A stretch of DNA of 64,000 nt from Methylibium sp035476815 (GCA_035476815.1 DATILD010000021.1:1-64000); one strand, 5' to 3'. Positions 8,662-17,027 are shown, numbered from the stretch's first letter. Notes: a model not told the origin generated them from the sequence alone. Numbers and translations are program-made.

Positions 8662-8705
8662 GGCCCCGTCGGTTCTTGACCTTCAAGGACCGACGGGGCC
8701 TTCGC
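8662..8705 (+). terminator. Terminator after tRNA-His
   Basis: GGCCCCGTCGGT (8662-8673) pairs with ACCGACGGGGCC (8689-8700), extended inside by CTTG/CAAG, and is followed by TTCGCTTT. A long GC-rich stem just beyond the tRNA 3' end fits a tRNA terminator. Confidence 0.8.
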
Positions 8706-8742
8706 TTTGGGGCTTTCGGCATGCCGGATTGCTAAAGTGCGC

Positions 8743-8820
8743 CTGCGTCAACGCTGACGCAGCGAAGCTCGACCGGACCGCAGGTCGTCGGGCCTTTCCA
8801 ATCAGGACAAAGGCGTCCTG
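8743..8820 (+). promoter_or_regulatory. ANTAR-type dual-hexaloop antitermination element
   Basis: Hairpin P1 is CTGCGTC-AACGCT-GACGCAG (8743-8762, 7-bp perfect stem). Hairpin P2 is CAGGAC-AAAGGC-GTCCTG (8803-8820, 6-bp perfect stem). Both loops are six bases with A at position 1 and G at position 4, the known signature bound by ANTAR-domain antiterminators (NasR, NasT, EutV, AmiR). P2 uses 8809-8820, which is also the first part of the terminator stem at 8809-8858, so P2 and the terminator exclude each other, as in characterised examples. The linker is 40 bases. The regulator is not encoded in this window. TAAAGT at 8733-8738 could be a weak -10 box, which would put P1 almost at the transcript start. 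Confidence 0.8.
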
Positions 8821-8865
8821 CCCTGCCGGCCACGACGCCGGCAGGGCAGGACGCCTTTGCTTTTT
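8809..8865 (+). terminator. Leader terminator controlled by the ANTAR element
   Basis: A perfect 22-bp inverted repeat (arms 8809-8830 and 8837-8858, starting AAAGGCGTCC and ending GGACGCCTTT) with loop CACGAC is followed by GCTTTTT (8859-8865). It stands only 13 bases before the downstream start codon, on the coding strand, so unmodified transcription should stop before the gene. This is a regulatory attenuator, not an end-of-operon terminator. Confidence 0.85.
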
Positions 8866-8878
8866 CCAAGAGCCCACC

Positions 8879-9670
8879 ATGAACCGTCGTGACGTCATCC
8901 GCTGCATGGGCAGCCTCGCGCTGCTCGGCGTGTCCCCGACCTTCGCACAAGTCGTCGACCTGAACGACGCCATCAACAAGGCCGGTCGGCAGCGCATGCT
9001 GTCGCAGCGCGCCGCAAAGGCGTATCTGGCCGCCGGACAGGGCGTGCTGGCCGACCGCACGCGCGAGGTCCTGGCCGTGTCGATCGCGCTGTTCGACCGC
9101 CAGCTCGCCGAGCTGAAGGCCTTCGCGCCGACGCCGGAGATCCGCGACACCTACGCCGGCCTCGACGCGGCCTGGGGCGAGTACAAGGCGATGCTGGTCG
9201 GGCGGGTGCCGAGCCGCGACGGCGCGCCCGCGCTGATCGCGCTGGACGGCAAGGTGCTGGCGCTCGCGCACAAGGGCACGGTCCAGCTCGAGCAGGTGTC
9301 GGGCAAGCCGGTCGGCAAGCTGGTCAACGTGGCCGGGCGGCAGCGCATGCTGTCGCAGCGGGTCGCGAAGTTCTATCTGGCCCGGGCCTGGAGGGCCGAC
9401 GTGCCGAACGCCGAGGCCGAGATCGACAAGGCGCGCGCCGAGTTCGTGCAGGCGCTCGACCTGCTGGCGAACGCGCCCGAGGCGACCGGCCCGATCCGGC
9501 GCGAGATCGAGCTGGCGCGCAACCAATGGGTGTTCTACGAAGCGGCGATCGCGCAGCGCGGCGTCGACAGCGCGGTGCCCGAGCGCAGCAGCAACGTGTT
9601 CCTGTCGAGCGAGAACATCCTGACGGTGATGGACAAGGTCACCGGCCTGTACGCACGGATGGTGGTCTGA
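8879..9670 (+). CDS. Secreted PilJ/NIT-like sensor-domain protein under antitermination control
   Basis: A 263-aa protein with an export signal (MNRRDVIRCM then a hydrophobic stretch ending TFA; twin arginines at 3-4 may suggest Tat) and no later membrane helix or output domain, so it is probably a free periplasmic protein. It carries two copies of AGRQRMLSQR (35-44 and 152-161), the motif of the PilJ N-terminal/NIT-like helical-bundle family and akin to the nitrate-binding P-box of NarX. Two repeats suggest a four-helix-bundle ligand-binding protein. With the ANTAR leader upstream, an oxidised-nitrogen ligand is a reasonable inference, not proven. The start ATG has a weak AAGAG upstream. The gene stands alone, facing a convergent GST gene. 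Confidence 0.82.
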   Translation: MNRRDVIRCMGSLALLGVSPTFAQVVDLNDAINKAGRQRMLSQRAAKAYLAAGQGVLADRTREVLAVSIALFDRQLAELKAFAPTPEIRDTYAGLDAAWGEYKAMLVGRVPSRDGAPALIALDGKVLALAHKGTVQLEQVSGKPVGKLVNVAGRQRMLSQRVAKFYLARAWRADVPNAEAEIDKARAEFVQALDLLANAPEATGPIRREIELARNQWVFYEAAIAQRGVDSAVPERSSNVFLSSENILTVMDKVTGLYARMVV

Positions 9671-9681
9671 GCGCGGCCGCT

Positions 9682-10377
9682 TCAGTGCCGCTTGTATTGC
9701 TCGTCGCCGAACAGCGCCTGCCGCGCCGCGTCATCGGTCAGCGGCTTGCGGCGGTCGGCCAGCACCGCCACGCCGCGCTGCACCGCCGGGCGGCCGGCGA
9801 TCTCGTCGAACCAGCCCTTGAGCTGCGGATAGTCGTTCCAGTCGATGCCCTGGTTCTTCCACGACCGCAGCCATGGGAACACGGCGATGTCGGCAATGCC
9901 GTATTCCGGCCCGCCCAGGTAGCGCGAGCGCGCCAGCCGCGTGTCCATCACGCCGTACAGCCGCCGCGCCTCGCTGGTGTAGCGCTCGATCGCGTAGGGG
10001 ATCTTCTCGGGTGCGTAGAGCCGGAAGTGGTGGGTCTGGCCGAGCATCGGGCCGACGCCGCCCATCTGGAACATCAGCCATTGCAGGGCCTCCCAGCGGC
10101 CGCGCAGGCCGGTGGGCAGGAAGCGCCCAGTCTTGGCGGCCAGGTAGAGCAGGATCGCGCCGGACTCGAACAGCGAGATCGGCTGCCCGTCCGGGCCGTC
10201 GGGGTCGACGATCGCGGGGATCTTGTTGTTCGGGCTGATCGCCAGGAACTCGGGCCCGAACTGCTCGCCGGCGCCGATGTCCACCGCGTTCACGTGGTAG
10301 TCCAGGCCGCACTCCTCGAGCATGATGTGGACCTTGTGACCGTTGGGCGTGGCCCAGGAATACACTTGGATCGTCAC
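9682..10377 (-). CDS. Glutathione S-transferase, nu/YfcG-like
   Basis: Cytoplasmic glutathione transferase of 231 aa. The thioredoxin-like N-terminal domain starts TIQVYSWATPNGHKVHIMLE, with NKIPAIVDPDG (cis-proline turn) and SLFESGAILLYLA binding the glutathione; the all-helical C-terminal domain includes GIADIAVFPWLRSW. The T/S-P-N-G-x-K beginning and YEVHxVxxx-like continuation resemble the YfcG/YghU group, which has disulfide-bond reductase activity. It starts with GTG at 10377, preceded by AAGGAG. The natural substrate is unknown. Confidence 0.9.
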   Translation of the reverse strand: MTIQVYSWATPNGHKVHIMLEECGLDYHVNAVDIGAGEQFGPEFLAISPNNKIPAIVDPDGPDGQPISLFESGAILLYLAAKTGRFLPTGLRGRWEALQWLMFQMGGVGPMLGQTHHFRLYAPEKIPYAIERYTSEARRLYGVMDTRLARSRYLGGPEYGIADIAVFPWLRSWKNQGIDWNDYPQLKGWFDEIAGRPAVQRGVAVLADRRKPLTDDAARQALFGDEQYKRH

Positions 10378-10451
10378 GTTGTCGCTCCTTGCCGTGGCCG
10401 ACGCAGCGGATGCGCGGCGCGCCGGGCCACTCTATTCGATCGCACTGCCTC

Positions 10452-11210
10452 ATGCTCGAGTCCCTGAAGCGCTGGATCGGCGGAAGCCACGGCGGGCCCG
10501 ACCCGAAGGCGCTGCAGGGCTGGGCGCGGCAGCGCGGCCTCGCGGTCAAGCGCGTGCGCGACGACGAGGGGGTGGTGGTCGAAGGCACGATGCACGGCAC
10601 GCCCTGGCGCCTGGAGTGGGGGCCGCCGCAGCGTGCCTACATCCTCGAGCGCGAACTGCGTCTGCGCATGGACCTCGGGCTGCCGCCGACGCTGCAGATG
10701 CTCGTCACGTCGCGCGCGCTCGCCGAAGAGCTCGAGCAGTCGGCCTACGCGCTCTTCACCCAGGACATGCAGACCCGCATCGACTCGGGCATGCCCGAGG
10801 AGATGCGCTGGCTGGCGATGTTCCCCAAGACCCAGCTCGCGGCGATGAAGCCGCTGAAGATGCACTTCTCGGCCGTCGCCAGCGCGCCCGAGCCGCTCGC
10901 GACCTGGATCGGCGGCGAGCTCGCGCAGCAGCTCGAAGCAGCGGCGCACAACTGGCTGTCGCAGGACGAACCCTTGGTGCTGATGACGTTGCGAGGGCGC
11001 CTGTACCTGCGCATCGAATCGCTGAAGCCCGACGAGGCGTTGCTCGACGGCGCGCTCGCGCTCTTCGAGGCGGCGGCGCAGCGCGCACTGGCCGCCGCCG
11101 ATGGGGCGGCGAACCAGGGCCAGTGGCCGCACACCAGCAGCACGGCCTGGGGCAACAACCTGCCGTCGGTCTATCCCGACGACGCGGCCGGCGACGACAC
11201 GTCGCGCTAG
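10452..11210 (+). CDS. Conserved hypothetical protein
   Basis: A 252-aa soluble protein that I do not recognise beyond a sense that such proteins are common in Burkholderiales. It has no signal peptide or membrane helix, and is rich in Leu/Glu/Arg with an even alpha/beta composition (VVVEGTMHGTPWRLEWGPPQ; MKPLKMHFSAVASAPEPLAT). The ATG at 10452 is preferred over an in-frame ATG at 10389 that lies in the upstream region of the divergent GST gene. The stop codon overlaps the stop of the convergent acyl-CoA dehydrogenase by four bases. Confidence 0.75.
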   Translation: MLESLKRWIGGSHGGPDPKALQGWARQRGLAVKRVRDDEGVVVEGTMHGTPWRLEWGPPQRAYILERELRLRMDLGLPPTLQMLVTSRALAEELEQSAYALFTQDMQTRIDSGMPEEMRWLAMFPKTQLAAMKPLKMHFSAVASAPEPLATWIGGELAQQLEAAAHNWLSQDEPLVLMTLRGRLYLRIESLKPDEALLDGALALFEAAAQRALAAADGAANQGQWPHTSSTAWGNNLPSVYPDDAAGDDTSR

Positions 11211-12466
11211 CCGATCGCGCGGGCTGCGTTGCGGCCGAGTTCCAGCTTGGCGATGGCGTTGCGGTGCACCTCGTCGGGGCCATCGGCGAAGCGCAGCCAG
11301 CGAGCGATCGTGTACGCATAGGCGAGCGGGAAGTCCTCGCTCAGGCCGGCCGCCCCATGCGCCTGGATCGCCCAGTCGATCACCTGTGCGGCCATGGTCG
11401 GCGCCACCACCTTGATCATCGCGATGTCGCCCTGCGCGGCCTTGTTGCCGTCGCGGTCCATCGTCCATGCGGCCTTCAGCGTCAGCAGGCGCGCCTGGTC
11501 GATGCGGCAGCGTGCCTCGGCGATGCGCTCGCGCGTCACGCCCTGGTCCGCCAGCGGCCGGCCGAAGGCGACGCGCTGCGAGGCGCGCCGGCACAGCAGC
11601 TCCAGCGCCCGCTCGGCGAGGCCGATCAGCCGCATGCAATGGTGGATACGCCCCGGCCCGAGACGCCCTTGCGCGATCTCGAAGCCGCGTCCTTCGCCGA
11701 GCAGCAGCGCCGAGGCCGGCACGCGCACGTCGGTGAAGTCGACCTCCATGTGGCCGTGCGGCGCGTCGTCGTAGCCGAACACGGACAGCGGGCGCAGGAC
11801 CGTGATGCCGGGCGTGTCGGCCGGCACCAGCAGCATCGACTGCTGGGCATGGCGCGGCGCGTCGAGGTCGGTCTTGCCCATCAGGATGTAGACGGCGCAG
11901 CGTGGATCGCCGGCCCCGCTGGTCCACCACTTGCGGGCATTGATCACGTAGCCGTCGCCGTCGCGCTCGATGCGCGCCTGGATGTTGGTGGCGTCGGACG
12001 ACGCCACCGCCGGCTCGGTCATCGCGAAGGCGCTGCGGATGCGGCCGTCGAGCAGCGGTTCGAGCCAGCGCGCCTTCTGTTCGGGCGTGCCGTAGCGCTC
12101 GATGGTCTCCATGTTGCCGGTGTCCGGTGCCGAGCAGTTGAACACCTCGCTGGCCCAGGGCACGCGGCCCATGATCTCGGCCAGCGGCGCGTAGTCGCCG
12201 TTCGACAGGCCGGCCGCGTGGCCGTCGCCCGGCGCTGCGGGCTCGCCCGTCGCGCTGGGCGGCATGAACAGGTTCCACAGTCCCTGGGCGCGCGCGTGGG
12301 GCTTGAGCGCCTCGATCAGCGTCAGCGGCGTCCAGCGCCGGCCGGCCTGCGTGTTGGCTTCGAGCTCGGCGTGGAAGCGCGCCTCGTTCGGGTAGATGTG
12401 CGCGTCCATGAACTGCAGCAGGCGGGCCTGCAGTTCCTGGGTCCGGGGCGAATAGCCGAAGTCCAT
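11207..12466 (-). CDS. Acyl-CoA dehydrogenase, ACAD10/11-like
   Basis: FAD enzyme of 419 aa that oxidises acyl-CoA to enoyl-CoA. The middle domain has the FAD-binding FAMTEPAVASSDATNIQ stretch, and the C-terminal domain has QAHGAAGLSEDFPLAYAYTI and the arginine-rich GRIHHCMRLIGLAERALELL. The catalytic base is not obvious by eye, as is usual in this subgroup. The neighbouring aminoglycoside phosphotransferase-like gene fits the known bacterial pairing; in animals the two domains are fused in ACAD10 and ACAD11, where a 4-hydroxyacyl-CoA is phosphorylated and then processed. Start at 12466 with AGGAGA upstream. Confidence 0.92.
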   Translation of the reverse strand: MDFGYSPRTQELQARLLQFMDAHIYPNEARFHAELEANTQAGRRWTPLTLIEALKPHARAQGLWNLFMPPSATGEPAAPGDGHAAGLSNGDYAPLAEIMGRVPWASEVFNCSAPDTGNMETIERYGTPEQKARWLEPLLDGRIRSAFAMTEPAVASSDATNIQARIERDGDGYVINARKWWTSGAGDPRCAVYILMGKTDLDAPRHAQQSMLLVPADTPGITVLRPLSVFGYDDAPHGHMEVDFTDVRVPASALLLGEGRGFEIAQGRLGPGRIHHCMRLIGLAERALELLCRRASQRVAFGRPLADQGVTRERIAEARCRIDQARLLTLKAAWTMDRDGNKAAQGDIAMIKVVAPTMAAQVIDWAIQAHGAAGLSEDFPLAYAYTIARWLRFADGPDEVHRNAIAKLELGRNAARAIG

Positions 12467-12492
12467 CGACGTCTCCTGGTAGGCCGGTCGAC

Positions 12493-13569
12493 TCAGCCGC
12501 GCTGCGCGATCGCCCAGCCGAGCTCGGCCAGCGGCCGCGCGCCGGCGGCAGCCTGGCGGGCCTGTTCGCTCGCGGCGGTGCCGTCCTCGACCCGCTTCGC
12601 GATCCCCTGCAGGATGCCGGCCATGCGGAACAGGTTGTAGGCGAGGTAGAAGTTCCAGTCGGCCATCACCGCGTCGAGGTCGGCGCGGCCGGTGCGCGCG
12701 CAGTAGCGGGCCACGTAGTCGCGTTCGTCCGGGATGCCGAGCGCCGCGAGGTCGAGCCCGCCGATGCCGCGGAAGGCGCCCGGCGTGATGTGCCAGCTCA
12801 TGCAGTGGTAGCTGAAGTCGGCGAGCGGGTGGCCGAGCGTCGACAGTTCCCAGTCCAGCACCGCGATCACGCGCGGCTCGTTGGCGTGGAACACCAGGTT
12901 GTCGAGCCGGAAGTCGCCGTGCACCACAGCCACCTCGCGCTCGTCGCGCGCGCTGGCGGGCATGTGCTCGGGCAGCCAGGCCATCAGCCGGTTCATCGCC
13001 TCGATCGGCGTGGTGATCGAGGCCAGGTACTGCTTGCTCCAGCGGCCGATCTGGCGCTCGAAGTAGTTGCCCGGCTTGCCGTAGCCGGCCAGGCCGGCCC
13101 GTTGCACGTCGACGCGGTGCAGCGCCGCGATCACGCGGTTCATCTCGTCGTAGATCGCCGCGCGAACGGCCGGATCGAGACCGGGCAGCGACTGCTCCCA
13201 CAGCACGCGCCCCTGCACGAATTCCATCACGTAGAAGGCGCGGCCGATGACCGCTTCGTCCTCGCACAGCAGGCACATGCGCGGCACCGGCACGTCGCTG
13301 CCGTGCAGGGCGCGCATGACGGCGAACTCGCGCTCGATCGCATGCGCCGAGGGCAGCAGCCTGGCCTTGGGGCCGGGCTTGCTGCGCATCACCCAGCTGC
13401 GGGTCGGCGTGACGAGCTGGTAGGTCGGGTTGGACTGGCCGCCCTTGAACTGCTCGACGGCGAGCGGGCCGGCAAAACCCTCGAGCCGGGGCGCCAGCCA
13501 GGCCTGCAGCGCCGTCACGTCGAAGGCATGCGAGGCGGCGATCGGCTTGGTGCCGGAGTGGTCGTCCAT
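12493..13569 (-). CDS. Phosphotransferase of the APH/choline kinase family (ACAD10/11 partner)
   Basis: A 358-aa kinase-fold protein. It has a glycine-rich start (FKGGQSNPTYQL, 41-52), the catalytic HGDFRLDN motif (217-224) and the metal-binding DWE (239-241). It lies 26 bases upstream of the acyl-CoA dehydrogenase on the same strand. Known work on ACAD10/11 shows the kinase domain phosphorylates 4-hydroxyacyl-CoAs; here the same two activities are on separate proteins, so a role in hydroxy-fatty-acid catabolism is inferred. Not an antibiotic resistance gene on this context. Confidence 0.88.
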   Translation of the reverse strand: MDDHSGTKPIAASHAFDVTALQAWLAPRLEGFAGPLAVEQFKGGQSNPTYQLVTPTRSWVMRSKPGPKARLLPSAHAIEREFAVMRALHGSDVPVPRMCLLCEDEAVIGRAFYVMEFVQGRVLWEQSLPGLDPAVRAAIYDEMNRVIAALHRVDVQRAGLAGYGKPGNYFERQIGRWSKQYLASITTPIEAMNRLMAWLPEHMPASARDEREVAVVHGDFRLDNLVFHANEPRVIAVLDWELSTLGHPLADFSYHCMSWHITPGAFRGIGGLDLAALGIPDERDYVARYCARTGRADLDAVMADWNFYLAYNLFRMAGILQGIAKRVEDGTAASEQARQAAAGARPLAELGWAIAQRG

Positions 13570-13609
13570 CGGGTCTCCGAAGGTCAGGCGCGGCGCGCGG
13601 CCGCCGCGT

Positions 13610-14335
13610 TCAGCGCGCCGCGATCGCCAGCAGCTTGTCGCGCGACAGCACGACCAGCCGCGTCGGCTCGACGCGCAGCGCGCCGTCGCGCTCGAAGCCC
13701 TTGAGCTCCTGGTTCACGCGCTGGCGCGACGCGCCCAGCAGCTGCGCCAGATCCTCCTGCGCGAGCTGCAGGCCGATGCGGATCTCCTCGCCCTCGGCGA
13801 TGCCGTAGCTGCGCGCCAGCAGCAGCAGCTGCTTGGCCAGCCGGGCGGCGAGCGGACGGGTGTTGAGGTCCTCGACCACGTCGAACATCAGGCGCAGACG
13901 GCGGCACTGCAGCCGCAGCAGCGCGTCGTAGAGCTCGACGTGGCGCGACAGCAGCTCGCGGAAATCGGCCTTGCGCACGACCAGCAGCGTGGTGTCGCCA
14001 TGCGCGTTCGCGTCGTGCGTGCGCGGCAGGCCGTCGAACAGCGCGATGTCGCCGAACCAGACGCCAGGCTCGGCGTAGGTCAGCGTGATCTGCTTGCCGG
14101 ACAGCGAGACCGAACTGATGCGCACCGCGCCGCGCGCGACGCCACACCATTCGTCGGCCGCGGCACCGCGCGCCGAGACCATGGCGCCATCGGCCAGCCG
14201 GCGCACCTGCGCCCGGCCGAGGATGTCCGCGCGCAGCGCGGGTGAGAGCTTGCTGAACCACGGACCGTTGTCGACATGCAGTTGCTCATCGAGTGTAAGA
14301 GCCGGGTGCGGCAGGGCTTGTCCCTGATGCGACAT
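13610..14335 (-). CDS. Crp/Fnr-family transcriptional regulator
   Basis: A 241-aa protein with a cyclic-nucleotide-binding beta-roll (GVWFGDIALFDGLPRTHDA at about 90-110 is the phosphate-binding cassette region) and a C-terminal winged helix (LAQLLGASRQRVNQELKGFE). It lacks the N-terminal cysteine cluster of FNR, so it is not an oxygen-sensing Fe-S regulator. Ligand unknown. It sits 10 bases after the phosphatase gene and 40 bases before the phosphotransferase gene, so it may control the acyl-CoA dehydrogenase group. Confidence 0.9.
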   Translation of the reverse strand: MSHQGQALPHPALTLDEQLHVDNGPWFSKLSPALRADILGRAQVRRLADGAMVSARGAAADEWCGVARGAVRISSVSLSGKQITLTYAEPGVWFGDIALFDGLPRTHDANAHGDTTLLVVRKADFRELLSRHVELYDALLRLQCRRLRLMFDVVEDLNTRPLAARLAKQLLLLARSYGIAEGEEIRIGLQLAQEDLAQLLGASRQRVNQELKGFERDGALRVEPTRLVVLSRDKLLAIAAR

Positions 14336-14344
14336 GGCCGCTCC

Positions 14345-15052
14345 TCAGGCCTGCCGGCGCCGGTACTGCGCCAGGAGCTTTTCCATCGTCGTGAGGCGTT
14401 CATCCTCGTGCAGCCACTGCGTGGGCGCGAGATTGATTGCCCGCACGACCGCGTCGTCGCCGTCGCCGAGGTCGCAGACATTGATGCAGGCCGGCTGCTG
14501 CTCGAGCGCGCCGAAGAACGCCCGCCGTCCGGCCAGCAGCGACGACAGGATCGCGCGGTTGACGCCGCCGTGCAGCACCAGCAGCAGGCACTGCCAGTCG
14601 TCGCGTCGGCGCCAGTGCTCGAAGGCCGGCAGCACGCGATCGAGCAGCTCGCCGACCGATTCGCCGCCGAGGAAGCGTCGGTGCTCGTCGGCCGCGCCGC
14701 CGCGGAAGGCGTCGAGGAAGGCCGACTCGATCTCTTCGGGCGCGAGGTCGGCGAGCCGGCCGCCGCGGATCTCCTGCAATGCTGGCACCGCCTCGACAGG
14801 CAGCGCGAGGCCCGTGGCGGCCAGCACGCGCTCGGCCGTCTGCACCGTGCGCGGCAGGCCGCTGGCGACCACGCGGTCGAAGCGCACCGCGCAGCGCGCG
14901 AACAACGCACCCGCGGCATCGGCCTGCCGTCGGCCTTCCTCATTCAACGGCACGCCTTCGGGCGGGATGGCCGAACCATCGGTGCAGAAGTAGTCGACCG
15001 AGCCGTGGCGCATGAGGTACAGACGACGGCGGGCAGGGTGGTGAGAAGTCAC
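14345..15052 (-). CDS. Histidine phosphatase family protein
   Basis: A 235-aa phosphoglycerate-mutase-like phosphatase. The catalytic LYLMRHGSVDY motif lies at residues 11-21, with the phosphohistidine in RHG, a second arginine in SGLPRTVQTAE, and the C-terminal LLVLHGGVNRAI that supplies the second histidine. Substrates of this family range from phosphosugars to cobalamin precursors and cannot be fixed. It probably starts with GTG at 15052; the next in-frame ATG would remove part of the first strand. First gene of a four-gene run on the minus strand. Confidence 0.85.
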   Translation of the reverse strand: MTSHHPARRRLYLMRHGSVDYFCTDGSAIPPEGVPLNEEGRRQADAAGALFARCAVRFDRVVASGLPRTVQTAERVLAATGLALPVEAVPALQEIRGGRLADLAPEEIESAFLDAFRGGAADEHRRFLGGESVGELLDRVLPAFEHWRRRDDWQCLLLVLHGGVNRAILSSLLAGRRAFFGALEQQPACINVCDLGDGDDAVVRAINLAPTQWLHEDERLTTMEKLLAQYRRRQA

Positions 15053-15139
15053 CGCAGGAGTGTGTCATGCAGGCGTCGCCGTGGTCAGACAGACGGTTAC
15101 TTCATGCTAGAGTGCCTCGGCCCAGACCCCAGACACAGC

Positions 15140-17011
15140 ATGAATTTCGACGTGCGCCACCTGTTGCTCGGCCTTGCCATCGGCGGGTTCGGACAGGGGG
15201 CCTCCGCGTTGGGTTTCGGGGCGCTGCCCAGTTCGGCGACGCTCGGCCAAGCGCTCGATCTGCGCGTCCCGTTGCGGCTCGAACCCGGTGAGGATGTCGC
15301 TCCCGAATGCGTCTCGGCCGAGGTGCAGTTCGGCGAGACCGTGCAACAGCGCGGCACGACGACCGCGACGCTCGAGCCGGCACTCCCGGGAGCCCGCGAG
15401 CGGACCGTGCGCGTCCTCACGACGACCCGCATCGCCGAACCGGTGGTGACCGTCGAGATCGTCGTCGGCTGTGCGGCACGCAGCAGCCGGCGCTTCACGC
15501 TGTTTGCCGACCCGCCGCTCTACACGCCGCCCGCGAGCGGCGTGGCGGCCGCTTCGCCCGGCCCCGCCACGACGCCGGGGCCGGCGGCGGCCTCATCGAC
15601 GACGGTAGCGGCTGCAGCGTCGCCGCCTGCGGCTCAGGCCTCCGCGGCACCGCCGCGTCGCGCCGCCAAGCGCACGCGGCCGCGCACCGGCGCAACGGCC
15701 CCCGCGCCCGCCCGCACACCGACCACCGCCTCGGCCGCCCCGCGCGCACCAGCGACTCCGGCAGTGCCCGTCGCGGTAGCGGACAGCACGTCGCGGCTGA
15801 AGCTCGCCACGCTCGAGGAAGGGGCCAACCCCGGCGCCACGGCCGCCAGCGCCCCTTCGCCGGAACTGCTGGCCGCCGCGGAAGCGGCCAGTGCGGCCAG
15901 TGCCGCGGCGGCGGCCGCCAGCGCGCGTGTTGCCGAGGTCGAAGCATCCGGTGTTCGCTTGCGGGCCGAATTCGACAAGGCCCAGCAGACCATCAACGAG
16001 TTGAAGACGCGTCTCCAGCAGGGCGAGGCGGCGCGCAGCGACGAGGTGCTGGTCTACGGGCTGGGCGGGCTGGCGCTGCTGCTCGCGGCGCTGCTGATCT
16101 GGATGTGGCGCCAGCGCGAGCAGGAACGCGAGGCGAGCGCCTGGCTGGAGCAGGCGGCCGCGGCCCATCCGCGCCCCGGCACCCCGGAGGGCGATGCGGC
16201 GACCGCCGAGGCGATGGCCTTTGCGCCGCAGCCTTCGGCGCCGCTTTCGGCGCCCGTCGGCTTCGACGATACCCAGGCCGCGTCGCGTGCCGGCCTGACG
16301 TCGCGGCCCGGTGGCCTCGGCCCGATCTCGGCGCCGGCGCCGCTCGCGCAGGAGCGCCGCGAGGTCTCGGTCGAGGAACTGATCGACCTCGAACAGCAGG
16401 CCGAGTTCTTCATCGTGCTCGGGCAGGACGAGGCCGCGATCGACCTGCTGATGGGTCATCTGCGCAGCACCGCGGACACCAGCCCGCTGCCTTACCTGAA
16501 GCTGCTCGAGATCTGCAAGCGCCGCGGCGACCGCAAGGAATACGAGCGGCTGCGCGAGCGCTTCAACAGCCGCTTCTCGGCCCGCGCGCCGGAGTGGGAG
16601 ACCGACCTGCAGGGCGGCCTGACGCTCGAGGACTACCCGGCCGTGGTGCGGCGGCTGCAGAGCCTGTGGTTCCAGCCGCAACGCGCGATGGAGGTGCTCC
16701 AGGCCACGCTGCTGCGCGAACCGGGCGACGCCGATACGCAGCAGGCCGACAGCTTCGACCTGCCGGCCTACCGCGAGCTGATGCTGCTGTACTCGGTGGC
16801 GCGCGACCTGTCGGAGACGACGACCAACGGCATCGGTGCGGTCGATCTGCTGCTGCCGCTGGACGAGTCCGGGACGGGCGCGCCGGCACCGGTGTTCGAG
16901 CGCCTCGTTGCGACCACCTCGCTGGAGGCGCAGCCCTCGGTGCACAAGCCGCTGGAGGTCGACCTGCCGCTCGACGACGCCGACACCGGCGGCGGCGGCA
17001 GCCGATCCTGA
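15140..17011 (+). CDS. FimV-like protein
   Basis: A 623-aa protein with the FimV plan: a signal peptide (FDVRHLLLGLAIGGFGQGAS), a periplasmic N-terminal domain (LGFGALPSSATLGQALDLRV, ADPPLYTP), a low-complexity Ala/Pro/Thr linker (about 135-260), a coiled coil (about 265-300), one membrane helix (about 302-322, YGLGGLALLLAALLIWMW), and a cytoplasmic C-terminal region with the TPR-like segment EELIDLEQQAEFFIVLGQDE. FimV links peptidoglycan to type IV pilus assembly and cell polarity. No LysM motif is evident. The start is the ATG before the signal peptide; the frame stays open upstream only across the antisense phosphatase gene. Confidence 0.85.
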   Translation: MNFDVRHLLLGLAIGGFGQGASALGFGALPSSATLGQALDLRVPLRLEPGEDVAPECVSAEVQFGETVQQRGTTTATLEPALPGARERTVRVLTTTRIAEPVVTVEIVVGCAARSSRRFTLFADPPLYTPPASGVAAASPGPATTPGPAAASSTTVAAAASPPAAQASAAPPRRAAKRTRPRTGATAPAPARTPTTASAAPRAPATPAVPVAVADSTSRLKLATLEEGANPGATAASAPSPELLAAAEAASAASAAAAAASARVAEVEASGVRLRAEFDKAQQTINELKTRLQQGEAARSDEVLVYGLGGLALLLAALLIWMWRQREQEREASAWLEQAAAAHPRPGTPEGDAATAEAMAFAPQPSAPLSAPVGFDDTQAASRAGLTSRPGGLGPISAPAPLAQERREVSVEELIDLEQQAEFFIVLGQDEAAIDLLMGHLRSTADTSPLPYLKLLEICKRRGDRKEYERLRERFNSRFSARAPEWETDLQGGLTLEDYPAVVRRLQSLWFQPQRAMEVLQATLLREPGDADTQQADSFDLPAYRELMLLYSVARDLSETTTNGIGAVDLLLPLDESGTGAPAPVFERLVATTSLEAQPSVHKPLEVDLPLDDADTGGGGSRS

Positions 17012-17027
17012 GCGCCGCCCGCGCGGG

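Noticed and set aside
8717..8733. Sigma-54 promoter (CGGCAT ... TTGCT) before the ANTAR leader
   Set aside because: The spacing between the GG and GC elements is one base too long and the -24 box is poor.
12493..13569. Aminoglycoside resistance kinase
   Set aside because: Its pairing with the acyl-CoA dehydrogenase points to ACAD10/11-type metabolism.
13610..14335. FNR-type oxygen regulator
   Set aside because: The N-terminal cysteine cluster is absent.
14276..15139. Longer N-terminus for the FimV-like protein
   Set aside because: The upstream frame lies antisense to the phosphatase gene; a proper signal peptide begins at 15140.
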